Below are positions 63,835 through 64,000 of a DNA stretch of 64,000 nt, piece by piece. The notes beneath the pieces were generated by a model. It saw nothing but the letters and a program-made list of their open reading frames with translations. It was not told the DNA's origin and did no database searches. Numbering within the stretch: the stretch's first letter is position 1; each line of letters opens with the position of its first letter. Source of the DNA: CAZSBB01 sp964605235 (GTDB lineage: Bacteria > Planctomycetota > Phycisphaerae > Phycisphaerales > Phycisphaeraceae); contig CAZSBB010000022.1 in the NCBI GenBank assembly GCA_964605235.1, forward strand, positions 1 to 64,000, written 5' to 3'. The translations under genes and the position numbers were made by a program.

Positions 63835-64000
63835 ATGCACGTCACCCTGCAGCAGATTGCCCGTGAGTGCGACGTGTCCGTGCAGACCGTCAGTTCCATC
63901 CTCAATCAGAAGGGCCATCTGTATCGTGCCCAGACCCGTCAGCGGGTGCAGGCCACCGCCGAGCGTTTGGGTTACCGCCCCAATGTGCTGGCGCGGGGGT
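63835..64000 (+). CDS. LacI family transcriptional regulator (N-terminus only)
   Basis: 55 codons before the window ends. The LacI headpiece is clear: VTLQQIARECDVSVQTVSSILNQKG, then AQTRQRVQATAERLGYRPNVLARG with the hinge-helix region. The recognition helix has Val-Gln-Thr-Val-Ser-Ser, and Ser-Ser-Ile-Leu replaces the common Ser-Arg-Val-Leu. The operator-like repeats over its promoter suggest autoregulation. Confidence 0.9.
   Translation, partial: MHVTLQQIARECDVSVQTVSSILNQKGHLYRAQTRQRVQATAERLGYRPNVLARG

Overview
The window is GC-rich, gene-dense bacterial chromosome, most consistent with a heterotrophic member of the Planctomycetota, probably class Phycisphaerae or a close relative. The assignment rests on gene content read from the sequence. 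There are three pseudopilin-like proteins with an N-terminal prepilin signal (FTL[I/V]ELLVVIS) and a C-terminal H-X9-DG-type motif, which are typical of that phylum. There are also many secreted carbohydrate-active enzymes with LacI/AraC/GntR regulators, several Gfo/Idh/MocA oxidoreductases, a very large AsmA-like protein, and a flagellar cap protein. No phage, IS element, plasmid function or CRISPR array was seen.

Layout. 1-12.2 kb: an AsmA/TamB-like envelope gene running off the left edge (with a poly-glutamine tract at the edge), M42 aminopeptidase, a solitary DNA methyltransferase, UDP-glucuronate-4-epimerase-like protein, an esterase, tRNA-Leu with promoter and terminator, xylose isomerase, a DUF433/DUF5615 toxin-antitoxin-like pair, and a Gfo/Idh oxidoreductase. 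12.3-19.9 kb (minus): a five-gene carbohydrate operon (LacI repressor, secreted LamG-like protein, pseudopilin, predicted alpha/alpha-toroid protein, GH2 glycosidase) behind a promoter whose start point is covered by two abutting LacI-type operators. 20.1-22.0 kb: an ion-transporter-superfamily permease. 22.2-27.1 kb (minus): DUF4838 protein, a second toroid protein and a C45 N-terminal-nucleophile hydrolase. 27.6-32.6 kb: tRNA-Arg, SMP-30 lactonase plus Gfo/Idh pair, tRNA-Thr, AraC regulator divergent from purQ. 32.6-38.8 kb (minus): PIG-L deacetylase, a secreted protein of unknown function, GT4 glycosyltransferase, VapD ribonuclease and a UDP-sugar 4,6-dehydratase. 39.1 kb: PilZ protein.

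39.5-59.1 kb is one extended carbohydrate region. An AraC regulator is divergent from pseudopilin, sialidase-like propeller, second C45 hydrolase, PcRGLX/YetA-like (PL26-type) lyase and AXE1-type esterase. A GntR/LacI hybrid regulator plus pseudopilin operon follows on the minus strand, divergent from two translationally coupled giant secreted proteins (1136 and 2023 residues) that are homologous to each other. 59.1-64.0 kb: a LuxR-type regulator, an enlarged FliD (1052 residues with six internal repeats), and the start of another LacI-type repressor with strong promoter and operator signals.

How it fits together: secreted glycosidases act outside the cell, while the esterases, lyase-like, C45 and toroid proteins without signal peptides probably work on imported oligosaccharides. 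Xylose isomerase, SMP-30 lactonase and Gfo/Idh enzymes would feed sugars into central metabolism, and each block has its own regulator. The most unusual items are the giant secreted pair and the recurrence of regulator + pseudopilin + glycan-enzyme modules. Others are in-frame 9-bp G-tract minisatellites, and -10 boxes placed directly at start codons that suggest leaderless transcripts.
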